64,000 bases of DNA from contig JAFAEO010000073.1 in the NCBI GenBank assembly GCA_023423975.1, positions 434,001 to 498,000 on the forward strand, written 5' to 3'. This document shows positions 44,200 to 53,262 of this stretch, in pieces. This DNA is from Pseudomonadota bacterium. Lineage in GTDB: Bacteria; Pseudomonadota; Gammaproteobacteria; Burkholderiales; Burkholderiaceae_B. Both the position numbers and the translations under genes were made by a program. Below the pieces are notes generated by a model. It had not been told where the DNA came from, made no database searches, and saw nothing but the letters and a program-made list of their open reading frames with translations. The stretch's first letter is position 1, and the number at the start of each line of letters is the position of its first letter.

Positions 44200-44219
44200 T
44201 TGCATGCTATTCTATGCAA
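44200..44219. promoter_or_regulatory. Inverted repeat in the CaiB/LysR divergent promoter
   Basis: TTGCAT (44200-44205), eight bases, ATGCAA (44214-44219): a perfect dyad just upstream of the CaiB ribosome site. It is a candidate site for the divergent LysR regulator. Confidence 0.4.
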
Positions 44220-44324
44220 TAAGATTTTCCAATCAAAATACTGTTTATTTATCGTACGATCATTTTTTCTTATTGTTATTTTTCTTACCTACGCATGACA
44301 TCAGTTTGCAAGGACGAGGCCGCC

Positions 44325-45245
44325 ATGAACACACGCCAAATGCGCTATTTCATCAAGGTATTTGAATTGGGAAATATGACCAAGGCAGCGGCCACGCTGC
44401 ATATTGCGCAGCCTGCCCTGACACAGCAGATACACCTGCTCGAGGCAGAGTTGGGCGTCACCCTTTTTTTGCGATCTACGCGCGGCGTAAAGGCGACAGA
44501 AGAAGGGACACTGCTTTACAAACATGCCCAGACCATCGTACGCCAGATTGACAATACCAAGGCAATTTTACATCGGCACGATAACCCGGTTAGCGGCACA
44601 GTCTCCATTGCGTTAGCCTCCAGTACAGCACGTATGCTGGCGCTGCCACTGATCCATCAGGTCAAGCAGCGCTACCCGTCGGTAATTCTGGAGATTGTCG
44701 ATCTGCCCAGTGCCGATCTGACCCGCCAGGTGCTCCAGGGACGGGTTGACTTTGCCCTGACGCCGGACCAGCAGGAAATCAAAGGCATGGTGCTCAAACC
44801 ATTTCTGGTTGAGGAATTGCTGCTGTTGCTGCATGCACAGACAAGCATTAAAAAACGTCGCGTCAATATCGAAGATATCAAGGATGTTCCGCTGATTCTG
44901 CCCAGTTTGCCCAACCGTTTGCGCTCACGGATCGATCACGCCTTCCTGGAGCGACGCCTGCCGTATGAGCTGATCGCAGAGGCCAGTACCTCTGCGATCC
45001 TGATTCCCGCGGTCAAGAGCGGGCTGGCAGCAACCATTCTTCCTTACTCTGCCGCCCACGAAGAAATCCATGACGGTACAATCACTATGCGGCGGTTCGA
45101 TTTTGAATTTTTCCGCGAGATTTTCATTTGTCATACAAACAACATCATGCGCAATGATGCCGTCGATTGCGTCATGGACGAAAGCGAAAAAACGGCCGCA
45201 AGCCTGATCGCGAAAAACGCTTGGAAATATACCAGGCTGCTCTAA
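44325..45245 (+). CDS. LysR family transcriptional regulator
   Basis: About 306 residues. The winged helix reads MNTRQMRYFIKVFELGNMTK then AATLHIAQPALTQQIHLLEAE. It resembles the NAC/CbbR-like set of LysR proteins in length and spacing. ATG 44325 has AGGACGAGG in front. Divergent from the CaiB-crotonase-Bug operon, its probable target. Confidence 0.9.
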   Translation: MNTRQMRYFIKVFELGNMTKAAATLHIAQPALTQQIHLLEAELGVTLFLRSTRGVKATEEGTLLYKHAQTIVRQIDNTKAILHRHDNPVSGTVSIALASSTARMLALPLIHQVKQRYPSVILEIVDLPSADLTRQVLQGRVDFALTPDQQEIKGMVLKPFLVEELLLLLHAQTSIKKRRVNIEDIKDVPLILPSLPNRLRSRIDHAFLERRLPYELIAEASTSAILIPAVKSGLAATILPYSAAHEEIHDGTITMRRFDFEFFREIFICHTNNIMRNDAVDCVMDESEKTAASLIAKNAWKYTRLL

Positions 45246-45300
45246 GACAGCCTGCCGCAACCCATAACCCATCACCCGAATTCACTTGATGCCGGATATT

Positions 45301-45657
45301 ATGAAACCAACCCTAACCTCCATTTACGAACAGCTTGAAGCCTTTGCCAAAGCCCGCGACTGGGATCAATACCATTCGCCAAAAAATATCGCCATGGCAC
45401 TTTCGGTGGAAGCGGCAGAGCTGGTCGAAATATTTCAATGGAAAACAGAAGCAGAATCGGCCACACTGAATGAACAAGACCAACTGGCAGCCAGACATGA
45501 AATTGCCGATGTGCTGCTGTACCTGCTTACCATCAGTCGGGTCCTGAACATTGATATATTGCAGGCTGCTCAGGAAAAACTGGAGCTGAACGCACAAAAA
45601 TATCCAGTAGGAAAAAGCAAAGGCAATGCAAAGAAATATGACAGGCTCGATGACTGA
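45301..45657 (+). CDS. MazG-like nucleotide pyrophosphohydrolase
   Basis: About 118 residues. The metal-binding pattern of all-alpha NTP pyrophosphatases is visible: SVEAAELVEIFQW (E-x2-E-type helix) and HEIADVLLYLLTI (E-x2-D). Small single-domain members of this group (MazG-like, dCTPase/RS21-C6 type) clean up non-canonical or excess nucleoside triphosphates. An in-frame ATG at 45289 is a possible earlier start. Its end overlaps the kinase gene that follows. Confidence 0.85.
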   Translation: MKPTLTSIYEQLEAFAKARDWDQYHSPKNIAMALSVEAAELVEIFQWKTEAESATLNEQDQLAARHEIADVLLYLLTISRVLNIDILQAAQEKLELNAQKYPVGKSKGNAKKYDRLDD

Positions 45658-46552
45658 CGATAAACCGGACGCCGAACCCGCAAGCCAAGATCGGCGCACA
45701 CAAGCCTGCGCACAGCCGACGACGGACGCGGATATGGATGTGTTTGCACCGTGGAAGAAAAAATGGAATCTGGTCCAGGATGGCACGCCCATTGCGACCC
45801 CGGGCAGCAGCCTGCTGCCGGTGAAAATGAACGACGCCATGGCAATGCTCAAGATTGCGCGCGACGAGCACGAAATACGCGGCGGCAAAGTGCTGCAATG
45901 GTGGGATGGCAATGGTGCAGCCAGGGTATTTGCCCGCAGCGCCAATGCCTTGGTAATGGAACGGGCCCAGGGCAAACAGTCGCTGATGCAGATGGCATTG
46001 CATGGCCAGGACGACAAGGCGAGCCGCATTGCCTGCGACACGGTGGCGCAACTGCACGCCCACGCAGGGCAGGTTTTGGATCGACCCGAATTGATTACTT
46101 TACAAATGTGGTTCGCTGATCTGTTCGCAGTTGCCAGGAGCAACCCGGTGCTGCACCAATGTGCTAATGCAGCACAGCGGCTATTGGCCGAGCCCGAAGA
46201 GATAACCGTACTGCATGGCGACATCCACCACGACAATATTCTGGATTTTGCGGACCGTGGCTGGCTGGCCATCGACCCCAAGGGGCTACTGGGCGAGCGG
46301 GGGTTTGACTATGCGAATTTGATTGTGAACCCCGACCTGCCCACCGTGACCGACCCGGTTCGCTTTGCTCGCCAGGTTCAAGTCGTATCGCAAGCGGCTG
46401 ACCTGAATCGTCACCGCTTGTTATACTGGGTCCTGGCATTCGCCGGCCTGTCGGCAGTCTGGTTCATACAGGATGCAAACAAGGCACAGGCACAACAGGA
46501 CCTGGACGTGGCGCGCCTGGCAATACAGGCCCTGTCACTGAGTCCGACTTAA
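45650..46552 (+). CDS. Streptomycin 6-kinase-like / aminoglycoside-hydroxyurea kinase family protein
   Basis: About 300 residues. The kinase catalytic loop HGDIHHDNIL and the metal site LAIDPKGLLGERGFDYANLI are those of the APH(6)/hydroxyurea-resistance kinase family, which phosphorylates streptomycin in characterised members. Chromosomal homologues are common and often have no proven resistance role. Possible starts are ATG 45626, 45650 and 45734; the first 35 residues look unstructured, so the functional protein may begin near MDVFAPWKKKW. It overlaps the MazG-like gene and is convergent with dodecin. Confidence 0.8.
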   Translation: MTDDKPDAEPASQDRRTQACAQPTTDADMDVFAPWKKKWNLVQDGTPIATPGSSLLPVKMNDAMAMLKIARDEHEIRGGKVLQWWDGNGAARVFARSANALVMERAQGKQSLMQMALHGQDDKASRIACDTVAQLHAHAGQVLDRPELITLQMWFADLFAVARSNPVLHQCANAAQRLLAEPEEITVLHGDIHHDNILDFADRGWLAIDPKGLLGERGFDYANLIVNPDLPTVTDPVRFARQVQVVSQAADLNRHRLLYWVLAFAGLSAVWFIQDANKAQAQQDLDVARLAIQALSLSPT

Positions 46553-46566
46553 CTGCGCCCACTTGC

Positions 46567-46773
46567 TTATTCCAACGTAAAACCTGCCTTGATGCTGACC
46601 TGCCAGTGGGCCACTTTGCCGTCGACAACGTGCCCCCGGGTCTCGGTAACCGAAAACCACTGAATGTTCCTGACCGTCTCATTGGCCTTGGCCAACGCGT
46701 TGCTCACTGCGTCTTCGATGCTGTTTTTTGAAGAACCCGTCAATTCAATATGCTTATAGACATGATCGCTCAT
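46567..46773 (-). CDS. Dodecin family flavin-binding protein
   Basis: A 68-residue protein, MSDHVYKHIELTGSSKNS at the start and HWQVSIKAGFTLE at the end, with the flavin-stacking Trp in NIQWFSVTETRG. Dodecins form hollow dodecamers that store flavins. The frame opens upstream to 46803, but GGGAG favours ATG 46773 and the family length is about 68-70. Single gene. Confidence 0.9.
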   Translation of the reverse strand: MSDHVYKHIELTGSSKNSIEDAVSNALAKANETVRNIQWFSVTETRGHVVDGKVAHWQVSIKAGFTLE

Positions 46774-46987
46774 GGCGCTGCTCCCTGTAGGGTGGATAGG
46801 CACTTACCATGTTACGGCGATTAGACTATTTATGCAATTGGGCAACCATCAATCTGATTCGTTATTTTTATTGCTATTGCAATATTGGGTTGCCGCATGA
46901 GTGACTGCAGCGACTTAGTGTGATTGTGCGCCATACCGAACGGTAAAGGAGTACCAATGAACGCGCCAAGCTTCCAGAGGGAACAGC

Positions 46988-48349
46988 TTAGCGCGTTACC
47001 GGCACTTGCAGCAATTTATCGAAAATATCCTCACTGCCCATCTGCCCACCCTTTAACATGACGGTTAACCCGTCCAATGCGGGATTGTCGCTATGCATTG
47101 AACAAACAGTTACTCCCGGCGATAGTACGCCTGCATATGACAATGCCCATAGATCCAGTTGCGCAATCGCCTGGCTGGACGTATCTCCACCCGCAATGCC
47201 AAGCTGCCCCAGGTGTATACCCTGCTCTGCCAACAATTGCAGCGTCGAATACACAAAGCGGGCCGTTGCCGCCGCCAGATCCGCTGATTGTATTGCGTTG
47301 TCGCGCCCGTTTTGCTGGTCTACATAGGCCAGAACATGACGGTTAGCACTCAACTCATCACAAATGTGCTGACATTGTGCAGCCCGGTATGCGGCATCAT
47401 TCAACAACGAGCGCGCCTGCAGCGGCAGCTTTACATACCCATCGGCTGCCCGCACCTGCGCAGCGGTAACCGGAGACAGGCTTCCCGCCAATACAAAGGT
47501 CGGACCTGTGTGTATCGGAGGCGACCTGCCGTCGACCACATGGTCCGAGGCGCTATGGTTGCGCTTATCGACATTTTCTGTGGCGGCCACTGCCTGTAAC
47601 ACGACACTTGAGCCAACAGCCAGGGTTGTTCCATATTGATTGGCGATACGCAGGATCTGTCGCCCCACGCTTGCAAGCTGTGTGCTGTCGGAAACATCGA
47701 ACAGGACGCCTGTATCCATTTTTCCCTGGGTGCTGCCACAGCACTGGATGGCTCTATCCACCAGCGCATCCAACACGGCCGGTTGCTGTTGATATGCCGT
47801 ATAAGGAATGCTGATGACATCTGCCATGGTCTGCGATTGCAGATGCAATCTCAAGTCTGCTTCATGCATCGGTGTGACCGGATGACATTGCATGGTTGGA
47901 TGCCGGTCGATACGATGCACCTGGCCACAATCCCCAGCCGCAGCAAAAAGATTGCCAAAACAGCAGTAACGACCAATATCGGGCTGGCCACCTACAAACA
48001 ATGCAAACGGCGCGTGCACATAGTCGCCCAGGATATTGACTGCGGCCCCCAGGCTGCCCGTGTGTGCGGCGCTATCAAAGGTGGAACAACATTTATAATG
48101 CAGCACCGGCACCTGCTGATCCCGGAAAAAGCGTCCGATCTTCGGCAAACAGGACTGCATCTGTTGCGGACTCATGCCGCGTGCCGTCCCGGCTATGCCG
48201 ATGGCCTGCAATGGGCCAATACGCGCCAATTGCGCTTCGGTGGGCACGTCCAGAAACAGTATGCTGCGCAAATTGGCGCGTGCCGCAACGGCCAGCGTAT
48301 CGGTCGCCCCGGTAAAATCATCGCCATACCAGCCAAACCTCAGGCTCAT
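46988..48349 (-). CDS. DUF1537 four-carbon acid sugar kinase family protein (OiaK/OtnK-like)
   Basis: A 453-residue ATP-dependent kinase of the family that phosphorylates four-carbon and branched sugar acids. The N-terminal substrate domain has FGWYGDDFTGATDTL and KCCSTFDSAAHTGSLGAAV, and RHPTMQCHPVTPMHEADL is the block seen in OiaK-like members; the C-terminal nucleotide domain has GIAGGDTSSQAI. Its start overlaps the stop of the RuBisCO-like gene by ATGA, the same pairing found in apionate/3-oxo-isoapionate pathways, where the kinase makes the substrate of the RuBisCO-like enzyme. The actual substrate here is not known. Confidence 0.87.
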   Translation of the reverse strand: MSLRFGWYGDDFTGATDTLAVAARANLRSILFLDVPTEAQLARIGPLQAIGIAGTARGMSPQQMQSCLPKIGRFFRDQQVPVLHYKCCSTFDSAAHTGSLGAAVNILGDYVHAPFALFVGGQPDIGRYCCFGNLFAAAGDCGQVHRIDRHPTMQCHPVTPMHEADLRLHLQSQTMADVISIPYTAYQQQPAVLDALVDRAIQCCGSTQGKMDTGVLFDVSDSTQLASVGRQILRIANQYGTTLAVGSSVVLQAVAATENVDKRNHSASDHVVDGRSPPIHTGPTFVLAGSLSPVTAAQVRAADGYVKLPLQARSLLNDAAYRAAQCQHICDELSANRHVLAYVDQQNGRDNAIQSADLAAATARFVYSTLQLLAEQGIHLGQLGIAGGDTSSQAIAQLDLWALSYAGVLSPGVTVCSMHSDNPALDGLTVMLKGGQMGSEDIFDKLLQVPVTR

Positions 48350-49620
48350 GATTGCTTGTCACCAAAGAACGAGAGGGCCGCCTTCAGCTCGGGCATATTG
48401 CAAGCGTAATCTTCCAGCGTGACGCCTTCCTGCTGCGCTGCCCAGGCCTGGCGCAGGCTGACCACACCGGCTGCCGGTCCCATGGGATGGGCAAGGATGC
48501 CACCGCCAGACATGAAGAGCAGATCCTGGCTTTGAATCGACTGCCAGGTCACCGGAACCGTACCCGCCCACTGGCCCGAAGAAAATACCGGCAGCACCCG
48601 GTCGTCGACCGTGTCGGACATGCGCGCCAGGGAGTCGGCTGCTGCACTTACCACCTCACTATCGGGCTGCGAGAATTTGCCCTGCAAGCCATGCACATGC
48701 ATATGATCCACCCCTGCCAGGCGCCACATCGTCTGATACGGCTGATACGCCATGCCAAGCAACGGATGCCGCGAAACGGCGCCAAAGCCATTACGATGAC
48801 CATGGATAGCAAGCGGCGTACTCTTTCTGAGGCTTTCAATGGCCGAGAACCCGCAATAATTAAGACTGGCCATCACACACGTGCCTTCTTCCTGCGCAAC
48901 CAAGTCTGCATGACGTCGCATGGAATCCAGATCATCGCTGATATTGAATGCCATCATGACTTTTTTGCCGGTGCGCTGTGCATGCTCACGGATGACGGCC
49001 ATCACCGCAGGAACCCGCTGGGCAAGGGGCGCATGGTCAGGATTGGCGCACACTTCATCATCCTTGATGAAATCAACGCCCGCCTCGCACAAGGTCTTTA
49101 CCAGCGCTGCCGTCTGCGCCGCACTCATGCCTACATTTGGCTTGATAATCGTGCCGATCATAGCGCCGGCAGCCACACCAATGCTGGCACGCGTGCCGGC
49201 AATGCCCAGGCCGGGTAAGGCAAACCGCATACGAAATGAAGCGGGCAGCGTCAGCGACTCAAGACGCAGGCCAGTCACTTCTCCCAAGTCGTAAAGATTG
49301 CCCGAGACCGTTGCGGCCAGCGTGGCAAGGTTTGCGCCAAAGTTGGCTATCGGAAATGAAATATCAATGTGGGCACGACGCCATGGGCCGTTTACATGTC
49401 GGCCTTCGAGCCAGGCGTTGGGCAAACTGGGCGCCTCGCCTGCAGGCAACTCGGTCACCGCGGTTACCATGGCGCGGGCTCGCTCTCGCAACTCATCGGT
49501 TTCGCCAGCCACGCGGGTAAAGGTTCCGCAAGACTGTTCACCAGCCATAATTTCCGCCACTTTGGCCGGTTCAAACGGCGTTTCCACTACATATCGGGCC
49601 TGTACTGCAGTATCGCTCAT
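48346..49620 (-). CDS. RuBisCO-like protein (OiaX/OiaT-type)
   Basis: A 424-residue form IV RuBisCO homologue. Active-site positions can be traced: Lys160 in IIKPNVGMS, the carbamylation Lys186 with metal ligands in DFIKDDEV, His/Arg in HGHRNG (273-278), the loop 6 Lys315 in GLQGKFSQ and the phosphate-binding SGGG near residue 385. Retention of the carbamylated Lys and loop 6 Lys suggests true carboxylase/decarboxylase-type chemistry, unlike enolase-type members. Characterised relatives paired with DUF1537 kinases decarboxylate or hydrolyse 3-oxo-isoapionate 4-phosphate. ATGA overlaps join it to both the VOC and kinase genes. Confidence 0.9.
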   Translation of the reverse strand: MSDTAVQARYVVETPFEPAKVAEIMAGEQSCGTFTRVAGETDELRERARAMVTAVTELPAGEAPSLPNAWLEGRHVNGPWRRAHIDISFPIANFGANLATLAATVSGNLYDLGEVTGLRLESLTLPASFRMRFALPGLGIAGTRASIGVAAGAMIGTIIKPNVGMSAAQTAALVKTLCEAGVDFIKDDEVCANPDHAPLAQRVPAVMAVIREHAQRTGKKVMMAFNISDDLDSMRRHADLVAQEEGTCVMASLNYCGFSAIESLRKSTPLAIHGHRNGFGAVSRHPLLGMAYQPYQTMWRLAGVDHMHVHGLQGKFSQPDSEVVSAAADSLARMSDTVDDRVLPVFSSGQWAGTVPVTWQSIQSQDLLFMSGGGILAHPMGPAAGVVSLRQAWAAQQEGVTLEDYACNMPELKAALSFFGDKQS

Positions 49621-50156
49621 AATGTATCCAGATCGGGAAACGGCCGGATGGCCTGTTGGCCATTCCAGCCTTCCGACGTCGAACGAATCAGGTCAAACAA
49701 ACGTCCCTTGGGGCCGGCCACTTCCGACAGTTCGATAACTGTGCCCGGATGATACTCCGTATCGAAATAGATGAACCTGCCCTGCTCGCCAACCTCGCCG
49801 CTCATGCGTGGCTTAAAGCCCTGCTTGAGCAACCGCTCAAGATCGGCATCATATTGCTCAGTCCAGTAAGCAACATGCTGCAGACCGGTGCGGCCCGCCT
49901 GCAGGAAATCGCGGTACATTGACGGAACATCGTTGCGCGTCTGTATCAGTTCCACCTGCACGAAGCCAGAATTGGCCAGTGCGACTGAATTATGCGGCTC
50001 GTAGGTCTGGCCGTCATATTGATAGTTGCGGATCGGCACCTTGGGGTTGTAATACCAGGGACCCACGCCCAGCGTGTTGCTCCAGTAAGCCATTGCCGCT
50101 TCGATATCGTCGACAACATATCCCAGCTGACGAATTTCGCCAAAGAATGTACTCAT
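49617..50156 (-). CDS. VOC/glyoxalase-fold metalloprotein
   Basis: A 179-residue vicinal-oxygen-chelate protein. The first module starts IRQLGYVVDDIEAAMAYWSN and the second contains LQHVAYWTEQYDADLERLL with the metal-binding His, and the C-terminal ligand Glu in TVIELSEVAG. It resembles methylmalonyl-CoA-epimerase-like and lactoylglutathione-lyase-like members of unknown function. Coupled to the RuBisCO-like gene by ATGA, it is probably an isomerase or epimerase step just before the kinase or lyase reaction. Confidence 0.82.
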   Translation of the reverse strand: MSTFFGEIRQLGYVVDDIEAAMAYWSNTLGVGPWYYNPKVPIRNYQYDGQTYEPHNSVALANSGFVQVELIQTRNDVPSMYRDFLQAGRTGLQHVAYWTEQYDADLERLLKQGFKPRMSGEVGEQGRFIYFDTEYHPGTVIELSEVAGPKGRLFDLIRSTSEGWNGQQAIRPFPDLDTL

Positions 50157-50228
50157 ATTGTGTTCCAGCTATTTGATAAAAATGATGCCTGCTGCAACAG
50201 GCACCATGAACCTGTATGACGAAATGAT

Positions 50229-52127
50229 TTATTTGATAAAACCGGTGGAAATCCAGGGAACAAATGTCACGATCATCAACCCCACAAACAGCGCGACAAC
50301 ATAACCCCAGATATAGCGCATGCCTTCAGACGGATTGACCTTGCCGATTGCGCACGCGCCGTAATAACCCACTCCGAATGGCGGAGCGAACAGCCCGATA
50401 CCCATTGCAAAAATGACAACGATCGAATAGTGCACATCATGAATATCCAGAGCCCGAGCGACCGGAAAGAGCAATGGCCCGAAAAGGACGATGGCCGGAA
50501 TCCCTTCCAGAATGCTTCCCAATATGATGAACGCAAATACCGAGATGATCAGAAAGCCATAACCGCCGCCTGGCACGTTTGCCATGAGCGCCGCCAGGTC
50601 ACTGGAAAAGCCAGATTGAGTGAGCGCCCAGGCCATGGCCGTTGCACAGCCAATAATCAGCATGATCGCGCCTGACAGCGTTGCCGTTTCCACCAGAATA
50701 GGCGCCACGCGCTTCCAGTCAAATTGCCGGTAAACCAGCAGCCCCAGAAGGATGGAGTACACCACCCCAATGGTAGAGACTTCAGTTGCTGTTGCAATAC
50801 CCTCGACCACCGCAGCCCGGATAACAAACGGCAACGAGATGGCAGGCAAGGCAATCAGAAGAAAACGAAAAATATCACGCTTGGGTACTTTTGCAACCTT
50901 TGACAAATCTTCGTGGCGATAGCGCCAGCCGACCACAACACACAGACACAAGCCCAGAACAACAGCCGGCAATATGCCACCGGTAAACAGCGCGGCAATG
51001 GATACGCCGGTAACCGAGCCTATGGTGATCAGCACAATAGATGGCGGAATGGTCTCGGTCTGCGCGCCCGTTGCCGAAAGCAATGCAACAAGTTCACCCT
51101 TTTTGGCGCCACGCTTTTCCATTTCGGGAAACAATACCGGCGTGATGGCGGCCATATCTGCAATCTTGGAACCGGAAATACCGGAAACCAGATACATGGC
51201 ACCAATCAATACATAAGAGAGGCCACCACGAACATGCCCCAGGCAGCTGGCCAGGAACTGAATCATGGCCCGAGCCATTCCCGTCATCTCTATGAGTGCG
51301 CCCAGGAAGATGAAAAGCGGGACAGCCAGCAGAATCAGATGAGACATGCCTTCGTTCAAACGTCCCACCATCACGACAATGGGGGTCTGGGTCGTTAGCG
51401 TGAGATAACCGAAAGTAGCCAGCGCAAAGGAAAAGGCAATCGGCACGCCGGAAAAGACGCAAGCGGCCACCACAAAGACAAAGAAAATCACCAGATTGAA
51501 TTTTCCTAGCCCCATTAGCACGGGATGCGCCATCCAGAACACGCCCAGTAATGCCAATGTAACGCCCAGGCTAATCCACAATTGCTTGCGATCGGCCGTC
51601 ATGACCATGCGAAAAACCGACGTCAGGATCATGAGTGCAATACCCACTGGTAATGCGGCTGCGTGCCATGCATTACTGATTTCCAGCGCCGGAGTCACAA
51701 TATAGGATTCTTCGTAGGCATATTCGAATGCCGGATAAAGAAACAGCGCCAGGAACGCCAGTGATGCGGACGAAGCAAAACCTTCGAGCAACAGGCGCCG
51801 ATCGGGGGAAACGCGGTCAATAAAGGCGGTCATGCGCATGTGCTGCCCGCGCCGCAACGCGATGACCGCACCCAGCATGGACAGCCAGAGAAACAGAATC
51901 GACGCCAGTTCATCGGTCCACACCAATGGCACATGCAATACGTACCTTGCTGCGACACCTGAAAACAGAATTACAACTTCCAGGATGATCAGCATTACCG
52001 CGACCAGCTCAATACTGCGGCCAAGCGCATTATCGGCCGCGTGAACCAGCTTGCCGGCGCCGGAAACAGGGGTTGTAGCGGGCGTTTTCATCGCCATCGC
52101 AGAGTCGGTCATCATTGCAGTTTCCAT
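50229..52127 (-). CDS. TRAP transporter fused permease (DctQ-DctM)
   Basis: About 632 residues: an N-terminal DctQ-like part (to about residue 190, with RYVLHVPLVWTDELASILFL) fused to a full DctM domain that begins near FNLVIFFVFVVAACVFSGVP and includes ETIPPSIVLITIGSVTGVS. Fused subunits occur in a minority of TRAP systems. Three start codons are close together; ATG 52127 immediately follows the receptor gene, ATG 52115 has a better ribosome site. Second gene of the operon after dctP. Confidence 0.88.
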   Translation of the reverse strand: METAMMTDSAMAMKTPATTPVSGAGKLVHAADNALGRSIELVAVMLIILEVVILFSGVAARYVLHVPLVWTDELASILFLWLSMLGAVIALRRGQHMRMTAFIDRVSPDRRLLLEGFASSASLAFLALFLYPAFEYAYEESYIVTPALEISNAWHAAALPVGIALMILTSVFRMVMTADRKQLWISLGVTLALLGVFWMAHPVLMGLGKFNLVIFFVFVVAACVFSGVPIAFSFALATFGYLTLTTQTPIVVMVGRLNEGMSHLILLAVPLFIFLGALIEMTGMARAMIQFLASCLGHVRGGLSYVLIGAMYLVSGISGSKIADMAAITPVLFPEMEKRGAKKGELVALLSATGAQTETIPPSIVLITIGSVTGVSIAALFTGGILPAVVLGLCLCVVVGWRYRHEDLSKVAKVPKRDIFRFLLIALPAISLPFVIRAAVVEGIATATEVSTIGVVYSILLGLLVYRQFDWKRVAPILVETATLSGAIMLIIGCATAMAWALTQSGFSSDLAALMANVPGGGYGFLIISVFAFIILGSILEGIPAIVLFGPLLFPVARALDIHDVHYSIVVIFAMGIGLFAPPFGVGYYGACAIGKVNPSEGMRYIWGYVVALFVGLMIVTFVPWISTGFIK

Positions 52128-52131
52128 CACA

Positions 52132-53151
52132 CTAAACCAGTTTGCCTACCGAGGCCTCAAGCGCAGACCAGGCTTCGTCGCCAAAACGGCCCTTCCACTC
52201 TTTGTAAAAACCGGTATCGCGCAGTGCAGCCCGGAATGTGTCGGGCGTCGGCGCATTGAAAGCCAGCCCTTTGGCTTGCAATTCGCTCTGCACCGAATCA
52301 TTGAGCTTTCGGATATCTTCGCGCTGACGCATACCCGCGCCGTTAATACCATCGGCAACGATTTTCTTCAGATCATCGGGCAATCGATCCCATGCCGCAC
52401 CATTGGCAATAAACCAGAAACCATCCCAAATGTGATTGGTCTGGGAGCAATATTTTTGTACTTCATACAGTTTTGCCACCTGGATGATGGGCAACGGATT
52501 TTCCTGAGCATCCACAATCTTGGTCTGCAAAGACGAATACACTTCGCTGAACTGCAGGCTTGTCGGGGCGGCACCCAGACCTTTGAACATGGAAATAGAC
52601 AACGGACTGACCGGCACGCGGATTTTCAGATCTTCCAGATCGGACGCCTGCTGTATCGGTCCCTTGCTGCTGGTCATCTGACGAAAGCCGTTGTCCCACA
52701 TTTTGTCAAAGGCATACAGACGTATTTTGCGGATAGACGCCCGTACATGCGCACCCAGATCGCCATCCATCGCTTTCCATACCTGGGCATAATCACTGAA
52801 AGCAAAACCCAGCGCATTAATAGCTGCGACCGGCACCAGCGTGGCAATCACAAGTGAAGACGGCGTAAAGAACTGAATGCCGCCGGATCGTACCTGCGAC
52901 AGCATATCGGTATCGCCGCCGAGCTGATTATTGGGGAAAATGGCGATATCGACCCGTCCGCCGGATTTTTCACGGATTTCATCGGCCGCTTCCTTGGCGC
53001 GAATATTCAAGGGATGAGACAGCGGAAGGTTGTTGCCATACTTATAGGAAAATTCGGCAGCACGTGCTATCTGTGGCAGCGCACTGACAACACCTGCCAG
53101 CGGCACGGCGGACAGGGTGCGCAGCATGCTGCGGCGAGAATACTTCTGCAT
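52132..53151 (-). CDS. dctP: TRAP transporter substrate-binding protein, DctP family
   Basis: A 339-residue receptor. The N-terminus SRRSMLRTLSAVPLAGV looks like a Tat signal, cleaved near ARAAEF. The mature part NLPLSHPLNIRAKEAADEI and FPNNQLGGDTDMLSQVRSG follows the family, with the carboxylate-binding Arg region in LEDLKIRVPVSPLS. It is the first gene of the operon dctP, fused permease, VOC, RuBisCO-like protein, kinase, and is divergent from a LacI regulator. The ligand is probably the sugar acid fed into that pathway. Confidence 0.9.
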   Translation of the reverse strand: MQKYSRRSMLRTLSAVPLAGVVSALPQIARAAEFSYKYGNNLPLSHPLNIRAKEAADEIREKSGGRVDIAIFPNNQLGGDTDMLSQVRSGGIQFFTPSSLVIATLVPVAAINALGFAFSDYAQVWKAMDGDLGAHVRASIRKIRLYAFDKMWDNGFRQMTSSKGPIQQASDLEDLKIRVPVSPLSISMFKGLGAAPTSLQFSEVYSSLQTKIVDAQENPLPIIQVAKLYEVQKYCSQTNHIWDGFWFIANGAAWDRLPDDLKKIVADGINGAGMRQREDIRKLNDSVQSELQAKGLAFNAPTPDTFRAALRDTGFYKEWKGRFGDEAWSALEASVGKLV

Positions 53152-53166
53152 ATTTGTCTCCAGACG

Positions 53167-53259
53167 TTAAATGATGTTTTTTGATTTTATTATTTTTCTA
53201 ACCGCAACGATATAGTGATAATATACCAGCGTCAATCAAATTAAATGATGGTTTTTGAT
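53167..53259. promoter_or_regulatory. Direct repeat pair between dctP and LacI genes
   Basis: TTAAATGATGTTTTTTGAT at 53167-53185 recurs with one mismatch at 53241-53259, 74 bases apart (about seven helical turns), one copy next to each divergent gene. Such a pair would suit looping by a tetrameric LacI-type protein. The second copy overlaps the upstream Met codons of the LacI frame, supporting the later start. Confidence 0.5.
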
Positions 53260-53262
53260 GTA

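Noticed and set aside
45650..46552. Acquired antibiotic resistance island
   Set aside because: No integron, transposase or repeat flanks the streptomycin-kinase-like gene, and neighbours are ordinary housekeeping genes.
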